56,257 nucleotides of DNA from SHZI01 sp031395645 (GCA_031395645.1 JANNJM010000055.1:1-56257); one strand, 5' to 3'. Counted from the first letter of the stretch, positions 33,494 through 42,501 are shown. The notes: generated from the letters alone by a model not told the origin. Numbers and translations are program-made.

Positions 33494-33499
33494 ATTATA
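33494..33499 (-). promoter_or_regulatory. Consensus -10 hexamer TATAAT just before metG
   Basis: TATAAT on the minus strand ends 5 nt before the GTG start of metG. A transcript from it would begin at or next to the start codon. No good -35 is seen. Confidence 0.4.
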
Positions 33500-33505
33500 C
33501 GGGGC

Positions 33506-34567
33506 TTAGACCAGTTCCTTCACGTCCTCGAATTTGCGCTTCTCGAGGGCAGACTCGTAGGCGGTCTTGCCGGTGATGCGGCCCTGGTCAAGGAGATCCC
33601 TCAGCGCCGAATCCATCGTCCGCATGCCGATCCGGGCGCCGCCCTGGATGGCGGTTTCCAGCTGCTCCAGTTTGCCCTGCCGGATCAGGTTCGAAACCCC
33701 GGGCGTATTCACCATGATTTCCAGCGCGGCTACGAGTCCCGGCTCCCCCTTGCGCGGTACCAGCTGCTGGGAGATCACGCCCCGCAGGGACGTCGAGAGC
33801 ATGGTTCGCACGTGGGACTGCTTGTCGGTCGGAAAGGCATTGATGATCCGGTCGACGGTTTGCCCGGCGCCGTTGGTGTGCAGCGTGCCCATCACCAGAA
33901 TGCCCATCTCGGCGGCAGTTACCGCGATGCTGACTGTCTCCAGGTCGCGCATTTCGCCCACGAGGATCACATCGGGATCCTCGCGCAGGGCGGAGTGCAG
34001 GGCTGCCGCGAAGCTCGGGCAGTGCACGCCGATCTCCCGCTGGCTGATCAGACACTTCTTCCGCGTGTGGACGAACTCGATGGGATCCTCAATGGTCAGG
34101 ATGTGGCCGCTGATATTGCGATTGATCTCGTCGATCATGGCCGCCAGCGTCGTGGACTTGCCCGAGCCGGTCTTGCCGGTGACGAGGATCATTCCCTGGG
34201 GCTGCTTGCAGAGCTGGGCAACCACGGCGGGCATCTTCAGATCTTCAAGTGTCTTGGCCTTCGATGGGATGGCTCTGAAAACCCCGCCCATGCCCGCGAC
34301 GTGCCGGAAGATGTTCACGCGGAAGCGCGCAAGTTCCTCCAGTGAGTAGGCCATGTCGGTGGAGTCGCGTCGCTGGAAGTCTTCCCGGGACTTCGGAGAC
34401 ATGATCTCAACCAGTGCAGCCTCCACCTTGCTGGCGGTCAGGATCTCTGGCCCCAGAATCTGCAGCTCACCGTAGATCCGGGCGCGGGGCGGCTCGCCGG
34501 CAATGAAGTGCAGGTCGGAGCCGTTGCGGCTAACAACCTGCTTAAGGTATTCGTCGATCTGGCTCAC
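33506..34567 (-). CDS. pilT: Type IV pilus retraction ATPase PilT
   Basis: 353 residues. Hexameric secretion ATPase that depolymerises type IV pili. Walker A is VTGKTGSGKSTTLAAMID, the Asp box IEDPIEFVH, Walker B DVILVGEMRDLET, and the His box GTLHTNGAGQTVDRI. The segment GVSNLIRQGKLEQL corresponds to the AIRNLIRE retraction motif of PilT. It starts at ATG 34567, overlapping the stop of the PilU-like gene by 4 nt, and ends 17 nt before metG. No pilin or pilus assembly genes are in the window, so it must act with components encoded elsewhere. Confidence 0.93.
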   Translation of the reverse strand: MSQIDEYLKQVVSRNGSDLHFIAGEPPRARIYGELQILGPEILTASKVEAALVEIMSPKSREDFQRRDSTDMAYSLEELARFRVNIFRHVAGMGGVFRAIPSKAKTLEDLKMPAVVAQLCKQPQGMILVTGKTGSGKSTTLAAMIDEINRNISGHILTIEDPIEFVHTRKKCLISQREIGVHCPSFAAALHSALREDPDVILVGEMRDLETVSIAVTAAEMGILVMGTLHTNGAGQTVDRIINAFPTDKQSHVRTMLSTSLRGVISQQLVPRKGEPGLVAALEIMVNTPGVSNLIRQGKLEQLETAIQGGARIGMRTMDSALRDLLDQGRITGKTAYESALEKRKFEDVKELV

Positions 34568-35658
34568 GGTCCGCTGACCTCGAATTTTGGCAGCACCGAG
34601 GTGTCGGTGACGAACCTCTGGAACAGGGACTTGTCGCTGGCAAAGCGGAAGGCATCGTCCGGATCGATTTGCTTCTTCTGGATCGCGTCCATCAGCGCCT
34701 GGTCCATCATCTGCATCCCCAGGTCCTTGCCGGTCTGTAACTGGGCAGCGATCTGGTGCGTTTGATCGGTCATGATCAATTTCGCGATCGCGCGCGTCAT
34801 CAGCATGATTTCCACGACGGCCCTGCGGGCTCGCCCGTCCGGCGTGCGAACCAGGGTCTGGGTGATGACCGCGTTCAGGCTCTGGGCGAGAAAGCTCTTG
34901 GACTGCTCCCGCATGTCGCCGGGCAGCGCATCGATCACCCGGTCAATGGTCTTGACCGCACCGGTGGTATGCAGCGTGCCGAGCACAAGGTGGCCAGTCT
35001 CAGCTGCGGTCATGGCCATCTGGATCGTTTCGGCATCGCGGAGCTCGCCGACCAGGATCACGTCCGGATCCTCGCGCAGCGCCGCCCGGACGCCTTCGGC
35101 AAAGGATGGGAGGTGCGTGCCCAGCTCCCGCTGGATGATCTGTGACTGCTTGCTGCGGTGGATGAACTCGATCGGGTCTTCAAGGCTGATGATGTTGTAG
35201 TTCTGGGTGCTGTTCAGGTGGTCGATCATCGCCGCCAGCGTGGTCGACTTGCCGGTGCCGGTCGAGCCTGTCACAAGGATCATGCCCTGGTGGGCGTCGC
35301 AGAGTTTCTGGACCACCGGTGGGAGGTCAAGACTGTCCAGTGTCGGGATACTGCCAGGAATAAACCGGAAGGTTGCGCCAACGCCAGTCTCCTTGCGGAA
35401 CACGTTGACGCGGAAACGTCCGCCGTCTTCCGAGACATAGGAGAAGTCGAGGTCGTGCCCGGCCTCGAAGCGCTTCTTCTGGGTGGGGGTCAGGATTTCG
35501 CCGACATACCCCTCGAGCTCGGTATCGCCCAGCTCCCGGAACTTGATCGGCATCAGGTCGCCGTGCATCCGAAGCATCGGCGGCACACCCACGGCCAGAT
35601 GAATGTCCGAACAGCCCTGCGCGAGGCCAAGCTTGAGGAATGCGTCGATGCGGGCCAT
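34564..35658 (-). CDS. pilU: PilT/PilU-type twitching motility ATPase, PilU-like
   Basis: 364 residues from ATG 35658; the open frame extends to 35715, but this start matches the family length. Walker A is VTGSTGTGKSTTLAAMID, Walker B DVILVGELRDAET, and the His box GTLHTTGAVKTIDRV. The C-terminal region AIAKLIMTDQTHQIAAQLQ and GMQMMDQALMD resembles PilU more than PilT. PilU assists PilT-driven retraction. It begins 22 nt after the kinase gene stop and overlaps pilT. In most relatives pilT precedes pilU; here the order is reversed. Confidence 0.88.
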   Translation of the reverse strand: MARIDAFLKLGLAQGCSDIHLAVGVPPMLRMHGDLMPIKFRELGDTELEGYVGEILTPTQKKRFEAGHDLDFSYVSEDGGRFRVNVFRKETGVGATFRFIPGSIPTLDSLDLPPVVQKLCDAHQGMILVTGSTGTGKSTTLAAMIDHLNSTQNYNIISLEDPIEFIHRSKQSQIIQRELGTHLPSFAEGVRAALREDPDVILVGELRDAETIQMAMTAAETGHLVLGTLHTTGAVKTIDRVIDALPGDMREQSKSFLAQSLNAVITQTLVRTPDGRARRAVVEIMLMTRAIAKLIMTDQTHQIAAQLQTGKDLGMQMMDQALMDAIQKKQIDPDDAFRFASDKSLFQRFVTDTSVLPKFEVSGP

Positions 35659-35680
35659 GGCGTCTGTTCGAGACGGGCCC

Positions 35681-38062
35681 TCAGGCCGCCCGCTCGAGCG
35701 CCTCCCGCAGCTCATCCATTGATTCGAAGCGCTTGAGCTTGTCCACTTCCATCGCCTTGCGGACCACGGCGGCGAGTGCCGGCGGGATCGCCGGGTTCAG
35801 CTCTTCGCAGAACTTTGCCTTGCCCTGCACGTGCTGGTACATGACGGACATGTGGTCGCCCTTGGTGTAAGGGGGCGTGCCCGTCAGCATTTCGTAGACG
35901 ATGACGCCGATGCTGTAGATGTCTGCCCGATGATCGACCTTTTTGCCCAGGATCTGCTCTGGAGCCATGTACTTCGGCGAGCCAATGACGTAGCCCGTCT
36001 TGGTCAACTGGGTGTCGCCGGAACTGGCCGCAGCAGCCACGCCGAAGTCCACGATTTTCAGCAGGCCCTCCTCGTTGATCAGGATGTTCGCGGGTTTCAG
36101 GTCCCGGTGCACGATGCCGACCTGGTGTGCCACTGCCATGCCGTTGGCCATATCCCGGGCCCAGCTATTGGTCTTGTCAAACGGCAGGGGCTTGTTCTTG
36201 GCCATTTCCGCGCCGAGCGTGTGTGACGGAAAATACTCCATTGAAATGGCGTAGTTGCCCCCGAGGCTCACAAAATCGAAGATGCGGATGACGTTGCGGT
36301 GCGTAATCTTCCGCGAGTAGCGCAGCTCGTGCACGAAACGCTTCATCATCTCCTCGTCGGAGCTGACGTTGGGGTTCAGGAACTTGAGGATCAGGCGCTC
36401 GCCGACCACTTCGTCCTCCACGAGCACCACGGTGCCGAACGCGCCCTTGCCGATTTTCTCGATGTACCGGTACCGGCCTTCGATGAGGTCGCCAGTTTTC
36501 AGCGTGCTGACGTCCAGCTTGATGGCCTTGTCCAGGGACTTCACCATGTCGTTGATCTGGGCATTGTCGACGAGCAGGGTCTTGACGGCGTCGGCCGGCG
36601 CGTTCCCGGGCAATGCCGGGGAGTCGGTGCTGCTGGCCGAAATGCTTTCGATCCGTGACATGGCCTGGGCGGCCACCTTGGCGATTACCTCGTCGCTGCC
36701 GGTAGCCAGGCTCCGCAGGCGGTTCTTCAGCGTGTCCGCCGAGCTAGAGGTGGCCAGGTGACCGATGGCATTGACGGCCTCGATGCGGATGTCTTTCTCC
36801 GGACGGTCCAGCAGGGGCAATAACTGGGGCAGTACGTCGGCACTGCCGAGCCGGCCCAGGGCGCGAAGGGCTGCTGGCACCGAACGCGGATCGCCGGCGA
36901 GCATCTCGACCAGTGCGGGCCCGGCCTTTGCGCTGCGGATCTCGGCCAGGGCATCGGCCGCCCGCTCGCGAACCCACCAGTCGTTGTCGCGCGTTGCCTT
37001 GATCAGGTAGTCCACGGCCCGCTCGTCCTTGGTCTGGTTGAGAATCTCGATGGCAGAGCGCCGGATGTTTTCGCTCTTGTCCCCGACCAGCTGCAGGACC
37101 GCGTCCATCACCTTCGGACCGCCAATCTTTGCGAGGGCATCCGAAGCCCGGGACCGGACCCACCAGTCGCCGTCCTCGAGCGCAACCAAAAGGTACTTGA
37201 TGGTTTCGGGTTCGGCGATCTCGTTCAGTACCTCCACGGCCGAGCGGCGGGCGAATTCCGACTCGTCCTTCAGCACGGTGACGAGTTGCTGCATGGTATC
37301 GGGGTGCCGGAGCTTGACGACCAGGTCCACGGCGCGCGCCTGCACTTCGAGTTCCGGGTCGGCGAGGAGTGAACAAATAAGCCGGATATCGCGCTCGCCA
37401 GGCATGGCTGCCAGCGCCTCCAGCGCCGCCTTCCGGACCATCTTGTTCTTGTCCTTTAACTGGCGTTCCAGCGCCTTGGCCACCTCTGGCGTGTTGAAGC
37501 GGCTTAGCAGCTCAATGATGTTCAGGCGGACGGACGGGTCTTTGCCCTCCACGCGTGCAATCAGGTCGGGAACCAGCTCGGCGTTCGCGACGTCGCCGAT
37601 AATCTTGAACACCGCTGCCTTTTCGCGCGGTTCGAGGTCGTAGGCTCGCTTCAGTAACTCTCTAACATTCAGTCGCTTGCGAACAACTCCCAGAATTTCT
37701 ATCAGGGCTCCGGTGGAGATCTGTTCCTTGCCCAGCAGTTCCAGAAGCTTGTTGGCGTCGTAGCCGCCAGAGATCGCGAGGGCCTTGGTGACGCCTGCGA
37801 CGCACAGCTTGTTTGGGTGCGCGAGGCCCTCCGCATAGAAGGCGAAGCTCTTGTCATCGAGCAACGACGCGAGCAGGGTGACCAGTGCTCCGTTGTGGCC
37901 CTTGTCGGCAGTGGCAAAGGCCTCGATGACCTTGGGGACGGCGGAGCTGCCAATGTTGCGCAGGTTCTCGAGCGCCTGCCGTGCATCGGCACTGCCGGAA
38001 TCCGGCGCGGACATGAGCTGGGTGAGGCAGCGTTCTGCCTTCAGTGTGCTGAAGAACTTCAT
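35681..38062 (-). CDS. HEAT-repeat protein with C-terminal Ser/Thr protein kinase domain
   Basis: 793 residues from ATG 38062 (MKFFSTL). Residues about 20-500 consist of HEAT/PBS-lyase-like helical repeats, e.g. DWWVRSRASDALAKIGGPKV and ENIRRSAIEILNQ, repeated about a dozen times. Residues about 525-790 form a complete eukaryotic-type kinase: glycine loop IGKGAFGTVVL, lysine in RLILKFL, catalytic loop HRDLKPANI, DFG in KIVDFGVAA, and APE in KYMAPEQI. There is no transmembrane helix, so it is cytosolic. The gene leads the pilU-pilT-metG-rsxA run with a 22-nt gap, so control of pilus retraction by phosphorylation is a reasonable inference. HEAT repeats probably hold a partner protein. Confidence 0.92.
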   Translation of the reverse strand: MKFFSTLKAERCLTQLMSAPDSGSADARQALENLRNIGSSAVPKVIEAFATADKGHNGALVTLLASLLDDKSFAFYAEGLAHPNKLCVAGVTKALAISGGYDANKLLELLGKEQISTGALIEILGVVRKRLNVRELLKRAYDLEPREKAAVFKIIGDVANAELVPDLIARVEGKDPSVRLNIIELLSRFNTPEVAKALERQLKDKNKMVRKAALEALAAMPGERDIRLICSLLADPELEVQARAVDLVVKLRHPDTMQQLVTVLKDESEFARRSAVEVLNEIAEPETIKYLLVALEDGDWWVRSRASDALAKIGGPKVMDAVLQLVGDKSENIRRSAIEILNQTKDERAVDYLIKATRDNDWWVRERAADALAEIRSAKAGPALVEMLAGDPRSVPAALRALGRLGSADVLPQLLPLLDRPEKDIRIEAVNAIGHLATSSSADTLKNRLRSLATGSDEVIAKVAAQAMSRIESISASSTDSPALPGNAPADAVKTLLVDNAQINDMVKSLDKAIKLDVSTLKTGDLIEGRYRYIEKIGKGAFGTVVLVEDEVVGERLILKFLNPNVSSDEEMMKRFVHELRYSRKITHRNVIRIFDFVSLGGNYAISMEYFPSHTLGAEMAKNKPLPFDKTNSWARDMANGMAVAHQVGIVHRDLKPANILINEEGLLKIVDFGVAAAASSGDTQLTKTGYVIGSPKYMAPEQILGKKVDHRADIYSIGVIVYEMLTGTPPYTKGDHMSVMYQHVQGKAKFCEELNPAIPPALAAVVRKAMEVDKLKRFESMDELREALERAA

Positions 38063-38200
38063 ACGCCCCGGAATCTGCTCCGCGCCCCGCTTTCGTCGGT
38101 CGGCCGATTGCCCGCCGAGGTAATGACCAGCCCCAACCGGGCATTCCTCAGCCACCAAATTATGCCACACGAGGTGGCACCGCCCGGCGCTTCCACCCGT

Positions 38201-38206
38201 TACAAT
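38201..38206 (+). promoter_or_regulatory. Possible -10 hexamer TACAAT for mrp-dcd
   Basis: TACAAT lies 56 nt before the chosen mrp start, between the divergent kinase and mrp genes. No convincing -35 is present. Its position argues against the upstream ATG at 38205 as the mrp start, since that codon would overlap the -10. Confidence 0.3.
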
Positions 38207-38261
38207 GTGGCGGCTGAACACTCACCTTACTGTTAATCCCATCACGAATTATGGCAACCGC

Positions 38262-39122
38262 ATGACCCGGGTAGTCGCCCATGCCGTGCAGGGCAATCTG
38301 ACGCCGCTGCCCAACGTCAGGAATGTGATCGCCGTCGCCTCCGGCAAGGGTGGCGTGGGCAAGTCCACCACGGCCGTGAACCTGGCGCTGGCCTTGTCGC
38401 TGGACGGCGCCCGGGTCGGGATCCTCGATGCGGATGTCTACGGGCCCAGTCAGCCCCGGATGCTGGGCCTCCTGGGCCGTAACCCCGAGTCCCGCGACGG
38501 GAAGACCTTCGAGCCGCTGGTCGCCCACGGTCTCGAAACGAATTCCATCGGTTTCCTGATTGAAGAAGAGCGGCCGGTCATCTGGCGCGGGCCGATGGTG
38601 TCTCAGGCCCTGCAGCAGCTGGCCTTCCAGACCAACTGGCACGACCTGGACTATCTCATCGCGGATCTGCCCCCCGGCACCGGCGACATCCAGCTGACGT
38701 TGACCCAAAAGGTGCCGCTGGCGGGCGCCATCATCGTGACCACCCCCCAGGAGATTGCGCTTGCCGACGCACGCAAAGGTCTCAAGATGTTCGAAAAGGT
38801 CGGCGTGCCGGTGCTGGGCGTGATCGAGAACATGAGCACGTTTATCTGTCCCTGCTGTCAGACGGAGACCGCGATCTTCGGTGCGGGCGGTGGCGAGCGC
38901 CTGGCGACGGAAAGCGGTGTGCCGCTGCTCGGGCGGCTGCCGCTGCACGCGCAGATTCGCGAGGAGGCCGACGCCGGCCGACCGACCGTGATTGCCGCGC
39001 CAGACAGTCCACTGGCCCTGCGTTACCGGGAAATCGCCCGGCGCATGACTGAGGTGCTGGCACAACGGCCGAAGGATCAGCGGGGCATCTTCGGTTCCAT
39101 CGTGGTGGAGGGCAAGAAATGA
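38262..39122 (+). CDS. apbC: Iron-sulfur cluster carrier protein ApbC/Mrp (P-loop)
   Basis: 286 residues from ATG 38262; the frame is open upstream to ATG 38205. Deviant Walker A is SGKGGVGKSTTAVNLA, followed by LDADVYGPSQPRMLG and DLPPGTGDIQLTL. The two cluster-bridging cysteines are in ICPCCQTE. It carries 4Fe-4S clusters to apoproteins. The N-terminal MIP18/DUF59 domain of long Mrp proteins is absent; only a short VQGNLTPLPNVRNVIAV lead remains. The stop overlaps the dcd start by 4 nt (ATGA), so the two are coupled. The mrp-dcd pair near metG is common in gammaproteobacteria. Confidence 0.94.
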   Translation: MTRVVAHAVQGNLTPLPNVRNVIAVASGKGGVGKSTTAVNLALALSLDGARVGILDADVYGPSQPRMLGLLGRNPESRDGKTFEPLVAHGLETNSIGFLIEEERPVIWRGPMVSQALQQLAFQTNWHDLDYLIADLPPGTGDIQLTLTQKVPLAGAIIVTTPQEIALADARKGLKMFEKVGVPVLGVIENMSTFICPCCQTETAIFGAGGGERLATESGVPLLGRLPLHAQIREEADAGRPTVIAAPDSPLALRYREIARRMTEVLAQRPKDQRGIFGSIVVEGKK

Positions 39123-39685
39123 GCATCCGTCCGGATCACTGGATCCGTCGCATGGCGGAGCAGCACGGGATGATCGAGCCCTTCGAGCCCGGCCAGGTTC
39201 GCGAAGTGAACGGCGGTCGGGTGATTTCCTTCGGCACGTCGAGCTACGGCTATGACGTGCGTTGTGCCCGGCAATTCAAGGTGTTCACGAACATCAATTC
39301 GACCATCGTGGACCCGAAGGCCTTCGACCCGAACAGCTTTGTCGATATGGACACCGACGTCTGCATCATCCCGCCCAATTCCTTCGCACTGGCCTCCACC
39401 GTCGAGTATTTCCGCATTCCGCGCAACGTGCTGACGGTCTGTCTCGGCAAGTCAACCTACGCGCGCTGCGGAATTATCGTCAACGTGACGCCCCTGGAGC
39501 CTGAATGGGAGGGGCACGTCACGCTGGAGTTCTCCAACACCACCCCGTTGCCCGCCCGGATCTACGCCAACGAGGGGGTGGCGCAAATGCTGTTCTTCGA
39601 GTCCGACGAAGTCTGTGAGACTTCCTACAAGGACCGGGGCGGGAAGTACCAGGGCCAGCGTGGCGTGACGTTGCCGCGGGCCTAG
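39119..39685 (+). CDS. dcd: dCTP deaminase
   Basis: 188 residues, the normal length. Converts dCTP to dUTP in pyrimidine deoxynucleotide supply; active as a trimer. Family landmarks are SSYGYDVRCARQFKVFT, LTVCLGKSTYARCGI and VTPLEPEWEGHVTLEFSNT, which includes the catalytic Glu region, and YQGQRGVTLPR at the C-terminus. It is translated with mrp by a 4-nt overlap and ends 28 nt before the convergent purN stop. Confidence 0.97.
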   Translation: MSIRPDHWIRRMAEQHGMIEPFEPGQVREVNGGRVISFGTSSYGYDVRCARQFKVFTNINSTIVDPKAFDPNSFVDMDTDVCIIPPNSFALASTVEYFRIPRNVLTVCLGKSTYARCGIIVNVTPLEPEWEGHVTLEFSNTTPLPARIYANEGVAQMLFFESDEVCETSYKDRGGKYQGQRGVTLPRA

Positions 39686-39713
39686 ATCGGCATTGCTTGG
39701 GTATCCCTGGCGC

Positions 39714-40361
39714 TCACTCGTCGACCACCGAAGGCTGCACCAGCCGCACGCCGTCCAGCCACACGGCGCCGTCCTTCAGTGCGGCGCGACCGGCCGCGAC
39801 CCAGGCAATCGCGCGGGGATAGATCAGATGCTCGCCGGCACGCACTCGATCCCGCAATGACGACTCGGTATCGCCGGTCCTGATCGGCACCCGATACTGC
39901 AGGATGCCGGGCCCGGCATCCAGTTCGGGAATCACGAAGTGCACAGTCGCGCCGTGTTCGCGTTCGCCGGCCTCCAGGGCGCGACGGTAGGTATGCAGTC
40001 CCGGATACTTTGGCAGGAGTGAAGGGTGCACGTTCAGCATTCGTCCCCGGTACTCTTCAACGAGACCTGAGTCGAGAATGCGCATGAAGCCGGCAAGCAC
40101 CAGCAGGTCCGGTTTCAGGTCTGCCAGCGCACGGGCCAGGCCGGCGGTGAAGGCGGGCCGGCCGCCGGCAGCCGCGTAGTCGACCGTGAGCGCCGGGACA
40201 GCGGCCGTTGCCGCGCGCTCCAGTGCCCGGACCCCGGGCCGGTCGCTGACCACACCAATCACACTGATATCGAGGGCTCCGCCGCAGGCGTGATCGAGAA
40301 TCGCCTGCAGGTTGCTCCCGTCGCCCGAGACCAGGACGACGGTACGCCGGGCACCGGTCAC
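39714..40361 (-). CDS. purN: Phosphoribosylglycinamide formyltransferase
   Basis: 215 residues. Transfers a formyl group from 10-formyl-THF to GAR in purine synthesis. The N-terminal VLVSGDGSNLQAILDH is the substrate phosphate loop. The catalytic Asn and His are in MLNVHPSLLPKYPGLHTYRR, and the catalytic Asp in ELDAGPGIL. The start GTG/ATG region overlaps the purM stop by 4 nt, so purM-purN is a coupled operon, as usual in gammaproteobacteria. Confidence 0.96.
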   Translation of the reverse strand: MTGARRTVVLVSGDGSNLQAILDHACGGALDISVIGVVSDRPGVRALERAATAAVPALTVDYAAAGGRPAFTAGLARALADLKPDLLVLAGFMRILDSGLVEEYRGRMLNVHPSLLPKYPGLHTYRRALEAGEREHGATVHFVIPELDAGPGILQYRVPIRTGDTESSLRDRVRAGEHLIYPRAIAWVAAGRAALKDGAVWLDGVRLVQPSVVDE

Positions 40362-41392
40362 CCGCGCAGATCCACCCGGCCTGTGCCCGCGATGATTTCG
40401 CCCAGCACGGTGACGGTCTCGCCCGCCTGCTCCAGAAGGTCGCGCGCCTGTTCTTCGTCTTCGCGCCGGATGATCACCGTCATGCCAATGCCACAGTTGA
40501 AGGTGCGCAGCAGGTCGTCTTCCGGAATGTTGCCCTCGGTCTGCAGCCAGTCGAACAGGGCGGGGCGCCGCCAGGCATTTTTGTGCAGCACGGCGTCGAC
40601 CGCTGGAGGAAGTACGCGCACGACGTTGCCGGCCAGTCCGCCCCCGGTGATGTGAGCCAGGCCGCGGATCCGGCAGGTAGTCATCAGGGCGAGCAGCGAG
40701 CGCACGTAAATGCGCGTCGGTGCGAGGAGGGCAGCACCGAGCGTGCCGCTTTCCCAGGCCGAATCGAGCGGCTTGCGGCTGATTTCCAGGACCCGACGGA
40801 TCAGGGAGTAGCCGTTGGAGTGAGGCCCGGACGACGCGAGGCCGAGGACGACGTCGCCCGGCAGGATCCCTGAGCCATCGATGAGCTGATCCCGGTTGAC
40901 GATGCCGACACAGAATCCAGCCAGGTCAAAATCCTGGCCGCTGTACATTCCCGGCAGTTCCGCCGTCTCGCCGCCGAGGAGGGCTGCGCCCGCCTGCTGG
41001 CAGCCCGTTGCGATGCCACGGATCACCGCAGTGGCAGTGTCGACCGAGAGTTTGCCCGAGGCGTAGTAGTCGAGGAAGAAGAGCGGTTCGGCACCCTGCA
41101 CGATGACGTCGTTGGCACACATGGCGACAAGATCGATGCCAATGGTGTCGTACCGGTCGATCTCGATGGCGAGCTTTAGCTTGGTACCGACGCCGTCCGT
41201 GCCTGAGACCAGCACGGGGCGGGGCCAGCGTGCCAGGTCGATCTCAAAGAGCCCGCCAAATCCACCAATGCCACCCAGTACACCCGGCCGGTGGGTCGCG
41301 CGGGCCAGTGGCTTGATGTGTTCCACGAGATCATCGCCCGCATCAATGTCGACACCGGCGTCCTTGTAGGTCAGGGGCTGTTTAGTGGTCAT
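40358..41392 (-). CDS. purM: Phosphoribosylformylglycinamidine cyclo-ligase (AIR synthetase)
   Basis: 344 residues, a normal PurM. Closes the imidazole ring in purine synthesis using ATP. Family motifs are LTYKDAGVDIDAGDDLVE at the N-terminus, VSGTDGVGTKLKLA, the segment GIDLVAMCANDVIVQGAEPL and ITGGGLAGNVVRVLP. It heads the purM-purN operon and is divergent from the DUF2066 gene, a conserved gammaproteobacterial arrangement. Confidence 0.97.
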   Translation of the reverse strand: MTTKQPLTYKDAGVDIDAGDDLVEHIKPLARATHRPGVLGGIGGFGGLFEIDLARWPRPVLVSGTDGVGTKLKLAIEIDRYDTIGIDLVAMCANDVIVQGAEPLFFLDYYASGKLSVDTATAVIRGIATGCQQAGAALLGGETAELPGMYSGQDFDLAGFCVGIVNRDQLIDGSGILPGDVVLGLASSGPHSNGYSLIRRVLEISRKPLDSAWESGTLGAALLAPTRIYVRSLLALMTTCRIRGLAHITGGGLAGNVVRVLPPAVDAVLHKNAWRRPALFDWLQTEGNIPEDDLLRTFNCGIGMTVIIRREDEEQARDLLEQAGETVTVLGEIIAGTGRVDLRG

Positions 41393-41448
41393 GATTTCCG
41401 GCAGGTTGAAGCGGTTGTGGTGCAGGCGGCTACGGCGAACAAGGTGGC

Positions 41449-41454
41449 TATAAT
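41449..41454 (+). promoter_or_regulatory. Consensus -10 hexamer TATAAT 6 nt before the DUF2066 start
   Basis: TATAAT is followed by AAAGAC and then ATG 41461. The predicted transcription start falls at the A of ATG, so the mRNA should be leaderless. No matching -35 is seen. Confidence 0.5.
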
Positions 41455-41460
41455 AAAGAC

Positions 41461-42501
41461 ATGTTGCGCGCGCAGTCCAAGTTGCTACTGCTGACCCTGC
41501 TCACAGGCCCGTTGTTCTGGGCCGGGGCGCAGGGCGTGCCGGTCCCGGAACTCTATGCCGCGCAGGTGCCCACGGCAGGGCTCAGTGGGGCGCCCCTCGA
41601 TGCAGCCTTCGCGCTGGCGCTCGACGAGGTGCTCGTGAGAGTAACGGGCCAGCGCCTGCTCTCTGCGGATTCAGCCCGACGCCAGGCGCTCGGACCTGCA
41701 GGACCCCTGGTCCGCCGCTACCAACCCCTGCCCGGCGGCAAGGTGCGTGTCAGCTTTGATCCGGAGGCCCTGCACAGGCGCCTTGACGCCGCCAACCTGC
41801 CCGTATGGGCCGACGACCGGCCTCGCACCCTCGTGATCCTGCCCGCCGACGTTGCCAGTGGCGTGGCATTGCCATTGCCATTGCCAGTGCCAGTGCCCGG
41901 AGTTGCCCCACCCGGCGATCCGGCAAACTCCTCGCGTCAACTCCTGCTGGCAACGGCGGCAAGCCGCGGCGTGCCGGTGGTGCTGGCCACTGAACGCATG
42001 GCTTCCAACCCGACCACGGAGGATCCTTTGCTGGACGCGGAGAGCACCGCCCGCGCGGCCGGTGCCGACCTGCTGCTCGTGGGACGACGGGCAGCCGTCG
42101 GCGGTCCTGCGGTCTTGCGCTGGACCCTCGCGCAAGGTAGCGAGCGGGCGGAATGGCAGGGTGATGTGGCGGACGGGGTGCACGGCCTTGCCGATCGCCT
42201 GGCAGCCCGGTATGCGAGCGCTGCGGCAGGCGCGCGTGTCCTGCGTCTGCGCGTCGATGGCGTCGACAGCTTCGACGGTTATGGCCGGGTGCAGAGCTAC
42301 CTGCGCAGCGTCGGGCTGGTCCAGAGCGCAGAACTGCAGCGGGTGGCCGGCAGCACGCTGTTCTTTGCACTGACCGTGCGCGGCGACGTTGAACAGCTGG
42401 ACGATACGTTTGCCCTCCAGCACGTCCTGGCGCCGATCGCTGCCTCCGCCTCTGGCGACCTGATCTACCGGCTGGTGCCCGACAACGTGGCATCGCCATG
42501 A
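41461..42501 (+). CDS. DUF2066 domain-containing exported protein
   Basis: 346 residues with a signal peptide (LLLLTLLTGPLFWAGAQG). DUF2066 proteins are periplasmic and of unknown role, and are usually encoded opposite purM and upstream of a CDP-alcohol transferase and hda, exactly as here. Characteristic stretches are AFALALDEVLVRVTGQRLL and QPLPGGKVRVSFDPEALHRR. Residues about 136-145 are an LPLPLPVPVP tract encoded by five tandem hexanucleotides. The TATAAT directly upstream suggests a leaderless transcript. The stop overlaps the next gene by 4 nt (ATGA). Confidence 0.88.
   Translation: MLRAQSKLLLLTLLTGPLFWAGAQGVPVPELYAAQVPTAGLSGAPLDAAFALALDEVLVRVTGQRLLSADSARRQALGPAGPLVRRYQPLPGGKVRVSFDPEALHRRLDAANLPVWADDRPRTLVILPADVASGVALPLPLPVPVPGVAPPGDPANSSRQLLLATAASRGVPVVLATERMASNPTTEDPLLDAESTARAAGADLLLVGRRAAVGGPAVLRWTLAQGSERAEWQGDVADGVHGLADRLAARYASAAAGARVLRLRVDGVDSFDGYGRVQSYLRSVGLVQSAELQRVAGSTLFFALTVRGDVEQLDDTFALQHVLAPIAASASGDLIYRLVPDNVASP
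41867..41896 (+). repeat. Hexanucleotide microsatellite (CATTGC)3(CAGTGC)2
   Basis: Five tandem 6-bp units encode alternating Leu/Val-Pro in the DUF2066 protein. Slippage would change length by two residues per unit without shifting the frame. Confidence 0.9.
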
